A stretch of 19,278 nucleotides of DNA from Clostridia bacterium (GCA_007136565.1 SLGS01000113.1:1-19278); one strand, 5' to 3'. Counted from the first letter of the stretch, positions 8,036 through 16,192 are shown. Notes: generated from the letters alone by a model not told the origin. Numbers and translations are program-made.

Positions 8036-10138
8036 TTAGTCCTTCAGGGTTATCTTGACGTCGAGTGCTGCAACTCCATCCGGATACGCGAAGAACGGAT
8101 TAATATCCAGTTCCTGGATCTCGGGGAAGTCGCGGGCCAGTTGCGCTATGCGCCCGACGGTCTCCTTGACGGCATCGATGTCCTTGGGCTCGTCGCCCCT
8201 GTAACCCTTGAGGAGTTCGAAGGCCCGGGTACTCTCGATCATTTCGTCGAGGTCTACGTCGGTGAGACCGTGAGCGACTCGGAAGGACACATCCTTCATC
8301 AGATCGACGAAGATGCCACCCATGCCGAACATCAGGAGTGGACCGAAGACCGGATCGGTGGAAAGTCCCACGATCAGTTCCTCGCCCTTGGGGAACATCT
8401 TCTGGACCTCGACGCCGTAGACCTTGGCGTCGGGCTCTTTGTCCGCCGCTGCGCGAGTGATATCCTCGTAGGCTCGCTCGACGGAAGCCCGGTCATCCAG
8501 GCCGAGAACGACTCCACCGATATCCGTCTTGTGAATGATCTCGGGTGAAGCCACCTTGAGCACCACGGGGTATCCCATGCCTTCGGCCATCTCCCCGGCA
8601 TCTTCGGCAGAGGTGGCGAGTTCGGACGGTGTAGTACCGATGCCGTAGGCCTTGGCAACCGCCATGGCTTCGGGACCCAGGAGGATGCGCCTGCCGGTGT
8701 TCTTCACCTCGTCGAAGATCCTGCGCACCTCGGCCTTGTCTCCGTCGTAGGTTAGCTCCTCGGCGTCCTTGAGGGTATCCTTGCGCGCACCGTACTCCAC
8801 CAGGCCCTGCAGGCAGGCCACCGCTCCCTCGGGGAACGCAAACGCGGGTATCCCGGCGGCGAATAGATCTCTCGTTGCCTGCTTCACACTGGATCCACCG
8901 GTGAAAGAAGCGATTATGGGCTTTTCGGGATACTTCTCGTGGAAGCCCTTGATGTCCGCAGCGGTTTCCTCGGGATCGGTGAACGCGGTGGGGCAAAGCA
9001 GGATCAGGGCCATGTCCACGTTGGGATCCGCCAGGGAGTGCTCCAGGGCGTGGCGATAACGCTCCGGTCCGGCATCACCTATGACGTCGACCGGATTCTT
9101 GACACTGGCCATGGCCGGCAGGTTCTCCCGGAGAGTGTCCATGGTTTCGTTACTCAGGTCCGCCAGCTCGAGACCGGAAAGCTCCACGGCGTCGGTGGCT
9201 ACCACGCCGGTTCCACCGGCATTGGTCACGATCGCTACGCGCTTACCATCCGGAACGGCCTGGTAGGCGAAGGCCATGGCCTTGGAAAACTGCTCCTCCA
9301 TGGTCCGCGCACGCAGTACGCCGCTTTGACGGAAGGCGGCTTCGTAACCGGCATCGCTTCCCGCCAGTGCTCCGGTATGTGACGAGGCTGCCGCGGCGCC
9401 GGATTCGCTGACCCCGGCCTTCAAGACCAGGACGGGTTTCTTCAGGCTGGCCTTTTTCGCGGCTTCGAGGAACGCGGGGCCGTCTTCGATGCTCTCCAGG
9501 TAAAGGAGGATGACATCGGTCTCGGGGTCGTCGGCCGCATCAGAGATGAAATGGGCCTCGTTGAGGTCGGCCTTATTACCCATGCTGATAAACTTGCTGA
9601 AGCCCAACCCCTCTTCGAGACTCCAATCGAGAATGGCCAGGCACAGGGCACCCGACTGCGAAAAGAAGGCTATGTTTCCGGTGATCGGGTATACGCCGGA
9701 AAAGGACGCATTGATGGGGGTGTGCGTATCGATTACACCCAGGCAATTGGGGCCCATCATGTTCATGTCGTACTTTCGGCAAATCTCGACCAACTGGTTC
9801 TCGAGGGCGGCACCTTCCTCGCTGGCCTCTTTGAAGCCGGCGGTGATGACGACCACGCTGCCCACGCCCGCCTCGCCGCATTCTTCCATGGCGGCGGGTA
9901 CGAAGGGTGCAGGAATACACATCACGGCCTGTTCCACCTCGCCGGGAATATCCGAAACGCTCGGGTAGCACTTCAGGCCCTCGATCTCCTCCGCCTTCGG
10001 GTTAACTGGATAAATCTCTCCGGGGAATCCACAACTGATCAGGTTCTTGACGACGGCGTTGCCCACCTTGCCCGGTGCATCCGAGGCTCCGACGACAGCG
10101 ATGGCGTTCGGCTTGTACAGTGTTCTCAGGTCCGGCAT
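8036..10138 (-). CDS. acyl/acetyl-CoA synthetase, ADP-forming (fused alpha-beta)
   Basis: The enzyme converts acyl-CoA, ADP and phosphate to the free acid, CoA and ATP, giving substrate-level phosphorylation in fermentation. It has 700 residues. The N-terminal CoA-binding Rossmann domain (AVVGASDAPGKVGN, 14-27) is followed by succinyl-CoA-ligase-like domains. The phosphorylated His is H254 in SSHTGALAGSD. An ATP-grasp domain fills the C-terminal ~220 residues, with the second conserved His H536 in EIIHKTDIGG, and ELDINPF (676-682) near the end. The alpha and beta parts are fused in that order, as in many bacterial ADP-forming enzymes. A GGTGAGG-type ribosome site lies just upstream of the ATG. 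It follows the HTH/coiled-coil gene by 37 nt. Acetyl versus branched-chain or aryl acyl preference cannot be read from sequence; a lysine acetyltransferase (Pat) fusion is excluded because no GNAT domain is present. Confidence 0.9.
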   Translation of the reverse strand: MPDLRTLYKPNAIAVVGASDAPGKVGNAVVKNLISCGFPGEIYPVNPKAEEIEGLKCYPSVSDIPGEVEQAVMCIPAPFVPAAMEECGEAGVGSVVVITAGFKEASEEGAALENQLVEICRKYDMNMMGPNCLGVIDTHTPINASFSGVYPITGNIAFFSQSGALCLAILDWSLEEGLGFSKFISMGNKADLNEAHFISDAADDPETDVILLYLESIEDGPAFLEAAKKASLKKPVLVLKAGVSESGAAAASSHTGALAGSDAGYEAAFRQSGVLRARTMEEQFSKAMAFAYQAVPDGKRVAIVTNAGGTGVVATDAVELSGLELADLSNETMDTLRENLPAMASVKNPVDVIGDAGPERYRHALEHSLADPNVDMALILLCPTAFTDPEETAADIKGFHEKYPEKPIIASFTGGSSVKQATRDLFAAGIPAFAFPEGAVACLQGLVEYGARKDTLKDAEELTYDGDKAEVRRIFDEVKNTGRRILLGPEAMAVAKAYGIGTTPSELATSAEDAGEMAEGMGYPVVLKVASPEIIHKTDIGGVVLGLDDRASVERAYEDITRAAADKEPDAKVYGVEVQKMFPKGEELIVGLSTDPVFGPLLMFGMGGIFVDLMKDVSFRVAHGLTDVDLDEMIESTRAFELLKGYRGDEPKDIDAVKETVGRIAQLARDFPEIQELDINPFFAYPDGVAALDVKITLKD

Positions 10139-10175
10139 TCATCCTCACCTTTCCGTGGAAGGATTCGATACGGGG

Positions 10176-10700
10176 TCAGCGGCCGAATAGGCGTGCGAAA
10201 AGGCCCTTCCGGCGCCGTCCTTCCCTAGCAGCCATCTCGTATCTCAGCTGCTGTATCTCTTTTTGTGTCTTGATGAGTGTCAGCATCAACTTGTCCCGGT
10301 CCTCCAGGCGACGTTTCTCCAGTCTCTCCAGCATCTCGAAAATCTCGGCGAGGGCAAGGGCGACATCGGGCAAATCGACGTCTTCATTTCCGGTAGAACC
10401 CGAGACGACGCAATCCTGGGATTCGGCCCCCAACTCCCCTCGGATTTCCTTTGGGGTGAATCCCTCTCGGCTCAGCCGGTGTATCCGCTCCAGGAGGGAT
10501 ACACCTGTGGCATCCAGGACCCGTTGCCCGTCTTCCTCCCTGACCGGGAGCAAATCCGAAAAAGATTCCAGGTAGCCGCGGAATAGATTCGGCCCGATCC
10601 CGAGGCGCTCACCCAGTTCCGGCAGCGACGTGCCCGGTTCCTTTTCGGATGCGTCGGACTCCGCAACCACAATTTCGCCCCCAGTTTCATCGGGTGTCAT
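10176..10700 (-). CDS. MerR-like helix-turn-helix protein with coiled coil and basic amphipathic tail
   Basis: The protein has 174 residues and an unknown role. Residues about 24-91 read as a MerR-type winged HTH: SLPELGERLGI, then FRGYLESFSDLLPVREEDGQR, then LLERIHRLSREGFTPKEIRGEL. An acidic linker leads to a predicted coiled coil (about 112-160, rich in Leu, Glu, Lys and Arg). The end is RRRKGLFARLFGR, a short basic amphipathic segment that could touch membrane. No ligand-binding or metal-binding C-terminal domain typical of classical MerR activators is visible. ATG at 10700 is chosen because GGGAGG (10710-10715) lies 9 nt upstream; an upstream extension to 10736 would include this site. 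It shares a promoter with the acyl-CoA synthetase. It may be a local regulator or a DNA-anchoring protein; both are inference. Confidence 0.72.
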   Translation of the reverse strand: MTPDETGGEIVVAESDASEKEPGTSLPELGERLGIGPNLFRGYLESFSDLLPVREEDGQRVLDATGVSLLERIHRLSREGFTPKEIRGELGAESQDCVVSGSTGNEDVDLPDVALALAEIFEMLERLEKRRLEDRDKLMLTLIKTQKEIQQLRYEMAAREGRRRKGLFARLFGR

Positions 10701-10739
10701 CGTCGGCAACCTCCCAAGTCCACCAAAAACCCACAATGC

Positions 10740-10768
10740 ATTCTACCATTAGCCACACGGGTTGTCAT
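10740..10768 (-). promoter_or_regulatory. sigma-70-type promoter for the HTH protein and acyl-CoA synthetase
   Basis: On the minus strand ATGACA (10768 down to 10763, 5 of 6 consensus) and TAGAAT (10745 down to 10740, 5 of 6) are separated by exactly 17 nt. The predicted start is near 10733, leaving a leader of about 33 nt before the ATG at 10700. It lies just past the stop of the PHP gene (10792). No terminator was seen between that stop and the promoter, so read-through from the long upstream operon is also possible. Confidence 0.6.
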
Positions 10769-10791
10769 GGATATCGGCACGGAATGCGAAA

Positions 10792-11679
10792 TCAATCACA
10801 AGGCCCGTGGTCCGATCGAGCGAGTATATCCTCGGCCCAGCGGGCGGGAACGAAGATTTCGCCCAATCTGACCCCGTTGCGTCCGTGGAAATCCGATCCC
10901 CCCGAGGGCAGTAAGGCCCTGCGCCTCGCATGATCGAGGAGACACTTCATTTCCGCGGTGGAATGATCCGGATGCACTACTTCCACTCCCACAAGTCCAC
11001 GGTCCACGAGATGGTCGATCAATGTCAACGGTTGGCGGTACAAAGCCGGGTGGGCCAGGACGGGCACTCCCCCCGCCGAGATCACGGCGGCTATACCCTC
11101 TTCTACTTCTATTCGCGACCTCGGCACGTAGGCGGGCCTGCCCGGCGCAATGAGATTCGCGAAGGCATCGCGAAAATCCTTCGAATAGCCTCGCTCCACC
11201 AGGGCGGCCGCTAGGTGCGGCCGACCCGGACTTCCCGAGCCCCCCATTTCGGCGGCCACATCTCGCCACCCCACTCGGATACCGAGATCCTCGAGGCGAT
11301 GAAGCATAGCCTTCATACGTGCTACTCGATTGCTCCGGGCGGTGGCTAGCATCGCACCGAGGGAACTGTCGGCGACGTTGGCTCCGTAGGAAAGGAGATG
11401 TATCTCTCCGTCGTCCAGGCGCACTCCACTGCCCGTGGCGGCGAGGTCGGAATCTTCACCGGAGAGGTACAGCCCGAGCTCTACCCCGGGGAGTATTCTC
11501 ATTCCCAGGGGGCGAGCCGACGTCCGCAGAGATGCCTCGTCCGCGACGGCGTCGTGATCGCAAAGGGATATCCAACTCAACCCCCTGGCCGCAGCCTCGC
11601 GCACCGCCCGCGGAGGATCGAGAACTCCGTCGGATACGGTGGTATGAATGTGAAGATCCGCCCGGCCCCCGGACTTCAA
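10792..11679 (-). CDS. PHP-domain phosphoesterase (TrpH/YciV-like)
   Basis: The product is 295 residues, close to the length of E. coli YciV (RNase AM) and related enzymes that hydrolyse 3',5'-nucleoside bisphosphates or trim RNA 5' ends. Metal ligands of the PHP fold are present: DLHIHTTVSDG (H10, H12, D17), CDHDA (D41, H42), LPGVEL (E67), GRPHLA (H155), LAHPA (H210) and GGSDFHG (D263, H265). The start is TTG at 11679, overlapping the TGA of the dipeptidase gene by 4 nt (TTGA), so it probably relies on translational coupling; the ribosome site is weak. It is the last gene of the rny-to-PHP run. Substrate could be pAp-like nucleotides, short RNA or another phosphoester. The presence of rny in the same run makes an RNA-related role attractive but unproven. 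Confidence 0.88.
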   Translation of the reverse strand: MKSGGRADLHIHTTVSDGVLDPPRAVREAAARGLSWISLCDHDAVADEASLRTSARPLGMRILPGVELGLYLSGEDSDLAATGSGVRLDDGEIHLLSYGANVADSSLGAMLATARSNRVARMKAMLHRLEDLGIRVGWRDVAAEMGGSGSPGRPHLAAALVERGYSKDFRDAFANLIAPGRPAYVPRSRIEVEEGIAAVISAGGVPVLAHPALYRQPLTLIDHLVDRGLVGVEVVHPDHSTAEMKCLLDHARRRALLPSGGSDFHGRNGVRLGEIFVPARWAEDILARSDHGPCD

Positions 11680-12716
11680 GCCGAGGGCCAGACCTCTTCG
11701 AATACCCTGAGGAAGTTACCTCCGAGGATGTCCTGGATATCGCCTTCGGAATATCCTCGGTCGACCAATCCCCGGGTAACATGGGGCAGCTTCGTGGCAT
11801 TCTCCAACCCGTCGGGGGTATCGCCGATCCCGTCGAAGTCGCTACCCAGCCCCACGTGTTGGGGTCCCACCAGGTTGACTATGTGATCGATATGGTCGAG
11901 CACCATGTCCAAGGTGGCGCGCGGTGCACCTTCGGCGCCACGGGATCCCGAGAGCGGGTGGGCGGCGGAACCCAGTTCGGGATGGACGAAGTTGGGGGCG
12001 AAGTTCATCCCCATGACACCGCCACCTTTGGCCAGGGCCCGAATCTGTTCGTCCGTCAGGTTCCTCGGATGATCGCATACGGCCCGGGCATTGGAGTGGC
12101 TGGCCACGAAGGGCCGCGTCGAAACGTCTACCACGTCCCAAAATCCCGGATCTGAAAGGTGGGCGACGTCCACTACGACCCCGAGACGATCCATCTCGCG
12201 AACCGCCGCAACCCCCAGTTCAGTGAGCCCCCCACCCGTTCGGGCTTCGCCTATCCCATCGGCGAGGAGGTTCCTCTGGTTCCAGGTCAGGCCGATCACC
12301 CGGACGCCAAGCCTCGATAGCACCCTGAGGACACCGAGATCGCCCGAGATCGCCTCGGCACCCTCGATGGACATCACGCAGGCCAGTTTCCCCTCAGCCC
12401 GCAGCCTGTGTATGTCGGCCACGGTCTTCGCGTGGCCGGCGACGTCGGAATTCTCCTCGATCTCCCCGAAGAATGCGTCGGCCATCTGCATGAATCTCAA
12501 AAGTCCCCTGTCCGGCTTGAAATCCGGCTCGATGTAGTGCGCGAACAATTGCACATCGACGCCTCCACGGCGCAGCCTGGGGAAGTCAGCGTGCCCCTCT
12601 TCGGACTCTCGTCCGAGCTTCCTCTTCCCCTTGACCACCGAGATCAGGGTATCTATGTGTCCATCGACCACGATTGAATTGCGGTGCAGCTCTTCCCAAC
12701 CAGCCAATCCCTCCAC
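11676..12716 (-). CDS. membrane dipeptidase (renal dipeptidase family, M19)
   Basis: This zinc peptidase homologue of 346 residues would hydrolyse dipeptides, possibly including those with a D-residue at the C-terminus. The family ligands are visible: VDGHID (H20, D22), SIEGAE (bridging E118), DVAHLS (H186), ASHSNAR (H207) and GSDFDG (291-296). Despite the family name there is no signal peptide or transmembrane helix, so the protein is probably cytoplasmic. The GTG at 12716 is preceded by GAAGGGAC, a modest ribosome site, so the exact start is uncertain by a few codons. It follows the kor gamma gene by 17 nt and overlaps the PHP gene by 4 nt. Next to 2-oxoacid oxidoreductase genes it may supply amino acids for oxidation; this is inference. 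Confidence 0.9.
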   Translation of the reverse strand: MEGLAGWEELHRNSIVVDGHIDTLISVVKGKRKLGRESEEGHADFPRLRRGGVDVQLFAHYIEPDFKPDRGLLRFMQMADAFFGEIEENSDVAGHAKTVADIHRLRAEGKLACVMSIEGAEAISGDLGVLRVLSRLGVRVIGLTWNQRNLLADGIGEARTGGGLTELGVAAVREMDRLGVVVDVAHLSDPGFWDVVDVSTRPFVASHSNARAVCDHPRNLTDEQIRALAKGGGVMGMNFAPNFVHPELGSAAHPLSGSRGAEGAPRATLDMVLDHIDHIVNLVGPQHVGLGSDFDGIGDTPDGLENATKLPHVTRGLVDRGYSEGDIQDILGGNFLRVFEEVWPSA

Positions 12717-12733
12717 GTCCCTTCAAACTATAG

Positions 12734-13291
12734 CTATCGCTTCCGCGCCAGGGATACCCCTGCGGCGAAGGCCTTCGCGTTAGTGCGTCCCAGTTCGTCA
12801 TCAGCTTCGGATAGGATCTCGGCCACGGTCTCGATGGGCACCACGGGTCTCAAGGTTAAGAATGCGCCCAGGGCCATCATGTTCATGCTCGTGTCTAAAC
12901 CGAGTCGCCTGGCCTCGGAGATGAAGGGAAATCCCATCTCTCCTTGCCCCTGGACGGTTTTCGAATAGGTATCATCGTAGACCAGCAAACGTTCCCCGTC
13001 ACCCGAATCCGCGTACATGCCCCTGGCCTGATCCGTGAGGGCCAAGATTCCCCAGGGTTTCATGGCCATGGGATAAGCGATGGGCTTGCCGGCCACGATA
13101 ACCTCGGATTTCGAAAAGCCTCCCCGGCTCGCCACCCCGTAACTTTGTGTTTGCACCGTCCTGAGACCGTTGCGGGCCGCAGCCTCTCCGACGAGGCGCC
13201 CGAGAAAGACGAGTCCCTGGCCCCCGGATCCGGCCAATACTATCTCCCGGCGCTCTTCGAGGCGGGCTCCGTCGATGGCTCTCACTTTCAT
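12734..13291 (-). CDS. korC: 2-oxoacid:ferredoxin oxidoreductase, gamma subunit
   Basis: The 185-residue protein is the gamma (catalytic-domain III) subunit of a ferredoxin-dependent 2-oxoacid oxidoreductase. EIVLAGSGGQGLVFLG contains the diagnostic GSGGQG (21-26), and TQSYGVASRGG is the next conserved block. The frame is open upstream, but the ATG at 13291 is correct: it overlaps the beta-subunit stop by 4 nt (ATGA) and has GGAGGT 8 nt upstream. The family includes pyruvate, 2-oxoglutarate and branched-chain 2-oxoacid enzymes. The gene order and the alpha-subunit sequence favour a 2-oxoglutarate-type (Kor) or Vor-type enzyme, but substrate is not fixed by sequence alone. Confidence 0.88.
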   Translation of the reverse strand: MKVRAIDGARLEERREIVLAGSGGQGLVFLGRLVGEAAARNGLRTVQTQSYGVASRGGFSKSEVIVAGKPIAYPMAMKPWGILALTDQARGMYADSGDGERLLVYDDTYSKTVQGQGEMGFPFISEARRLGLDTSMNMMALGAFLTLRPVVPIETVAEILSEADDELGRTNAKAFAAGVSLARKR

Positions 13292-14109
13292 CGCCGCACA
13301 CCTCCGGCCTCTTCTTGAATGGAAGCGTACCTCGAGGAGAAGTCCTCGCGATCGGTACGATGGAGCACGCCTATGGGGAAGCGCCCCTCTTTTTCGTCCG
13401 CGGGGAGATCGCGGAACCTGCTCTCGGGCATTCCCGATCTCTTCCAATGGTTCATCATGTCGACCGCGGAGGGCATCCTGTTACGTCGACCATAATGGAC
13501 GGGACAAGACGACATGACCTCAACCAGGGAAAAGCCGGGATTCTTCAAGGCTTCATCGAGGACTCTATCCAAGACCCCAACGTGGTAGACCGTACTCCTG
13601 GCCACCAAGGAAGCGCCGGCGGCTATGGCCACATCGCACAAATCGAAGCCTTCCTCGGGATTCCCGTACACGGAGGTACTCGTAACCACTCCCGCCGGGG
13701 TCGTCGCGGAATACTGGCCACCGGTCATCCCGTAGTTGAGATTATTGGAGACGATGGCCGTAACCCCGATGTTCCTTCGCGCAGCGTGCAGGAAATGGTT
13801 TCCCCCGATGGTGGCGCAATCCCCGTCTCCCATGAGTGCCAGGACCGTCAAATCCGGATTGGCTCCCTTAACCCCCGAAGCGAAGGCCAGTGCCCGTCCG
13901 TGGGTCCCGTGAATCGAATTGGTCGCCAGGTAGTCGTCCGCCTTGCCAAAGCAACCTATTCCTGTGGTGGTCACGATTTCGTTCGGTGAAACCCCTCTCT
14001 TATCCAGGGCGCGGGCGAGGGCCGCGATGATTATGCCGTTACCGCATCCCGGGCACCAGAAGAGGGGAAATTTCTCCTCCAGGATATACTTTCTGTAGCC
14101 GCGGTTCAC
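13288..14109 (-). CDS. korB: 2-oxoacid:ferredoxin oxidoreductase, beta (thiamine-diphosphate) subunit
   Basis: The 273-residue subunit binds thiamine diphosphate and a 4Fe-4S cluster. WCPGCGNG gives C19 and C22, and GIGCFG gives C53. MGDGDCATIGGNH (about 93-105) and SNNLNYGMTGGQ (121-132) form the GDG...N thiamine-diphosphate motif. CPVHYGRRN follows further on. The start is GTG at 14107-14109, overlapping the alpha-subunit TGA (GTGA), with GAGGAGGT 6 nt upstream. Upstream frame extension is rejected because that part is antisense-like and the ribosome site is perfect here. It works with the alpha and gamma subunits encoded on either side. Reduced ferredoxin is the expected electron product. 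Confidence 0.93.
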   Translation of the reverse strand: MNRGYRKYILEEKFPLFWCPGCGNGIIIAALARALDKRGVSPNEIVTTTGIGCFGKADDYLATNSIHGTHGRALAFASGVKGANPDLTVLALMGDGDCATIGGNHFLHAARRNIGVTAIVSNNLNYGMTGGQYSATTPAGVVTSTSVYGNPEEGFDLCDVAIAAGASLVARSTVYHVGVLDRVLDEALKNPGFSLVEVMSSCPVHYGRRNRMPSAVDMMNHWKRSGMPESRFRDLPADEKEGRFPIGVLHRTDREDFSSRYASIQEEAGGVRR

Positions 14110-15239
14110 AAAACGACCTCCTCGATGAAAGACCGGAGTTCGTCCGGTTCGATGGGCTGTCCGTCGCTGCGATTGAACGCGTAACACGGGTAATCCGGAC
14201 CCAGGGTCCTTTCGACCTCCCTGACCAACTGCCCCAGGTTCATCTCCGGAACGACGACCGGCGCCGAGCCCACCACCCGTCGGATCAGTTCCTCTGGAAA
14301 CGGCCAGAGGCTACGAAGTTTGACAAGGGCGACTTCGCCCCCGCGAACGCCATCGATGGCTATCTGCTCGGCCGTTCTCGCCGTCGCTCCGTAAGCCAGC
14401 AGCACCAGGTCCGGCGCATCGGATCCGATGTATTCGTAATCGGTGATTCGATCGACGGATCCCTCGACCTTATCGTGGAGGCGGCGTATGTTCGCCGCCG
14501 CCGTGGCCGGATCCGCCGACGGATAACCCGTTTCGTCGTGTGCCGAGGAGTTGGCCCGGACTATGTAGTCCGATCCGAACGGCGGCAGGGGAACCGGCAG
14601 CCCGTCGGGACCATCAGAGTGCATGACGTATTCCGACGGTGTGACGCCCGGATCCCGCCGGGTTACGGGGGTCACCTCCCCGGGAACACCGAAGAGAACA
14701 TCCTCTCTCATGTGGCCCACGATGGCATCGCTCAATACCAGGACGGGATGCCGCAATTCCTCGGCAATATCGAAAGCCCTTATCGTCAGGTCGAAACACT
14801 CCTGGACGGAGGATGGAGCCAAGACGATGGCCGAATGATCTCCGTGGGGTCCCCATCGAGCCATCATGACGTCGGCCTGGGCGGGTTTGGTGGCTAGCCC
14901 GGTACTCGGTCCCGATCTTTGGACATCGACTATGACGCAAGGCACCTCCGCCATGATCGCAACCCCGAGGTTTTCCATCATCAGTGAAAGCCCCGGGCCG
15001 CTGGTGGCGGTGAAGCTCTTGACGCCCGCCAGGCTCGCGCCGACGATGGCGGCCATGCTGGCCAATTCATCCTCCATTTGCATATACACGCCACCCACCG
15101 CCGGAAGGCGTCGGGCCGCCCGTTCGGCGATCTCAGAAGAGGGAGTAATGGGGTAGCCGGCAAAGTACCGGGCCCCGGCCGCGAGTGCACCCTCCAAGAT
15201 GGCTTCGTTACCCTGGATAAATGATCTTCGCTCGGACAA
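14106..15239 (-). CDS. korA: 2-oxoacid:ferredoxin oxidoreductase, alpha subunit
   Basis: The 377-residue subunit contains the two transketolase-like pyrimidine-binding and C-terminal domains. GNEAILEGALAAGARYFAGY followed by PITPSSEI (31-38) is the hallmark of KorA/VorA proteins, and QMEDELASMAAIVGASLAG with TATSGPGLSLM supplies the conserved active-site region. The TTG at 15239 has GGGGAGG 7 nt upstream. The gamma domain is not fused to it, in contrast to the long KorA type. The operon order is alpha, beta, gamma. No ferredoxin-like delta subunit is encoded in this window. The gene starts 16 nt after the ymdB stop, so it belongs to the rny-to-PHP transcription run. 2-Oxoglutarate is the best guess for substrate. 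Confidence 0.92.
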   Translation of the reverse strand: MSERRSFIQGNEAILEGALAAGARYFAGYPITPSSEIAERAARRLPAVGGVYMQMEDELASMAAIVGASLAGVKSFTATSGPGLSLMMENLGVAIMAEVPCVIVDVQRSGPSTGLATKPAQADVMMARWGPHGDHSAIVLAPSSVQECFDLTIRAFDIAEELRHPVLVLSDAIVGHMREDVLFGVPGEVTPVTRRDPGVTPSEYVMHSDGPDGLPVPLPPFGSDYIVRANSSAHDETGYPSADPATAAANIRRLHDKVEGSVDRITDYEYIGSDAPDLVLLAYGATARTAEQIAIDGVRGGEVALVKLRSLWPFPEELIRRVVGSAPVVVPEMNLGQLVREVERTLGPDYPCYAFNRSDGQPIEPDELRSFIEEVVL

Positions 15240-15255
15240 GTGAAAACCTCCCCGA

Positions 15256-16062
15256 TCAATCGAAACTTCGGTTGACTAGATCTATCTGGAGAGCCTCGGT
15301 CGAACCGGCCGACAGGGTGACCACGGCGCCGTTGAGCATCGTGGGCCCCGACGCGACCTTGAATCTGCCGGGAAGCTGTGTGTAGAACCTGTCGACTACG
15401 GTTTCGGAGTGGACACCCAGCACTCCCTCCGATGGGCCGGTCATGCCTATGTCGGTCACGTACGCCGTGCCGCCGGGCAGGATCCGCGCGTCGTTCGTCT
15501 GGACGTGGGTGTGGGTTCCGAGCACCGCCGTAATTCGTCCGTCGAACGCTCGGCCCATGGCGATCTTTTCCGAGGTGGCCTCGGCGTGAAAATCCACCAG
15601 CAAGGGAATCGAGGGCGTCCGACCGAAGGCTCGAAGCACATCCTCTAGGGACCTGAATGGACAGTCGAAGGCGGTATCGATGAACACCCTACCGTTGAGG
15701 TTTGCAATGATGACCTCTGTTCCCCGGGATGTTTGGAACACGCCGAAGCCGCGCCCCGGGGACCCGGGTGGATAGTTCGAAGGTCTCAAGATCCTGGGTT
15801 CCCACCGCACGTACTCTAAGGCTTCACGTTTATCCCAAACATGGTTGCCCGTCGTAATTACATCCACGCCCGCGGAGAAAATTTCTTCGGCCGTCTTCCT
15901 CGTAATTCCAACGCCCCCGGCGGCGTTCTCCCCGTTGGCGACAACCAGGGTCACAGATAGTTCCCTCCTCAGTCCCAGGAGGGCGCTCTTGAGGAGACGG
16001 CGTCCGGGCCGTCCGACCACGTCGCCGATGAACAGAATCCTCTCCGCAGTCTCGGTCATCAC
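15256..16062 (-). CDS. ymdB: YmdB-family (TIGR00282) metallophosphoesterase
   Basis: The 268-residue product belongs to the calcineurin-like family of B. subtilis YmdB, a 2',3'-cyclic-nucleotide phosphodiesterase that affects biofilm/motility choice and works in the same physiological circle as RNase Y. Metal-binding positions are all present: GDVVGRPGR (D14), ANGENAAGG (E45, N46), TGNHVWD (N73, H74), DFHAEATSEK (H159) and GTHTHVQT (H184, H186). Start is GTG at 16062 or the next codon, ATG at 16059; both lie 7-10 nt after GGAGGG. It follows rny by 130 nt, a gap that holds a strong hairpin. The rny-ymdB pairing is widely conserved, which supports the assignment. Confidence 0.94.
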   Translation of the reverse strand: MMTETAERILFIGDVVGRPGRRLLKSALLGLRRELSVTLVVANGENAAGGVGITRKTAEEIFSAGVDVITTGNHVWDKREALEYVRWEPRILRPSNYPPGSPGRGFGVFQTSRGTEVIIANLNGRVFIDTAFDCPFRSLEDVLRAFGRTPSIPLLVDFHAEATSEKIAMGRAFDGRITAVLGTHTHVQTNDARILPGGTAYVTDIGMTGPSEGVLGVHSETVVDRFYTQLPGRFKVASGPTMLNGAVVTLSAGSTEALQIDLVNRSFD

Positions 16063-16117
16063 TGAGATACCCTCCTCACCCCAGCGGGTTTCGCCACGTG
16101 ATGCCCTAATCCTCCGG

Positions 16118-16157
16118 AAAATTGGCGAGGACCCCCGCTATGAACGGAGGTCCCCGC
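16118..16157 (-). terminator. hairpin between rny and ymdB, possible leaky terminator
   Basis: The minus-strand transcript can form a 13-bp stem (arms 16145-16157 and 16125-16137) with two G-U pairs and a 7-nt loop. TTTT follows at 16121-16118 after a 3-nt offset. This looks like an intrinsic terminator downstream of rny, but no clear promoter lies between it and the ymdB start. Partial termination or an RNA-processing site that sets rny/ymdB stoichiometry is therefore likely. Confidence 0.5.
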
Positions 16158-16192
16158 GAACCATAGGATGAAATCGGATGAAGAGGGGATGG

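Noticed and set aside
13292..13447. Upstream extension of the kor gamma gene
   Set aside because: It overlaps the beta gene and is arginine-rich shadow sequence; ATG at 13291 overlaps the beta stop and has GGAGGT upstream.
14110..14187. Upstream extension of the kor beta gene to an earlier start
   Set aside because: The extension lies inside the alpha gene and lacks family sequence; GTG at 14109 has an ideal ribosome site.
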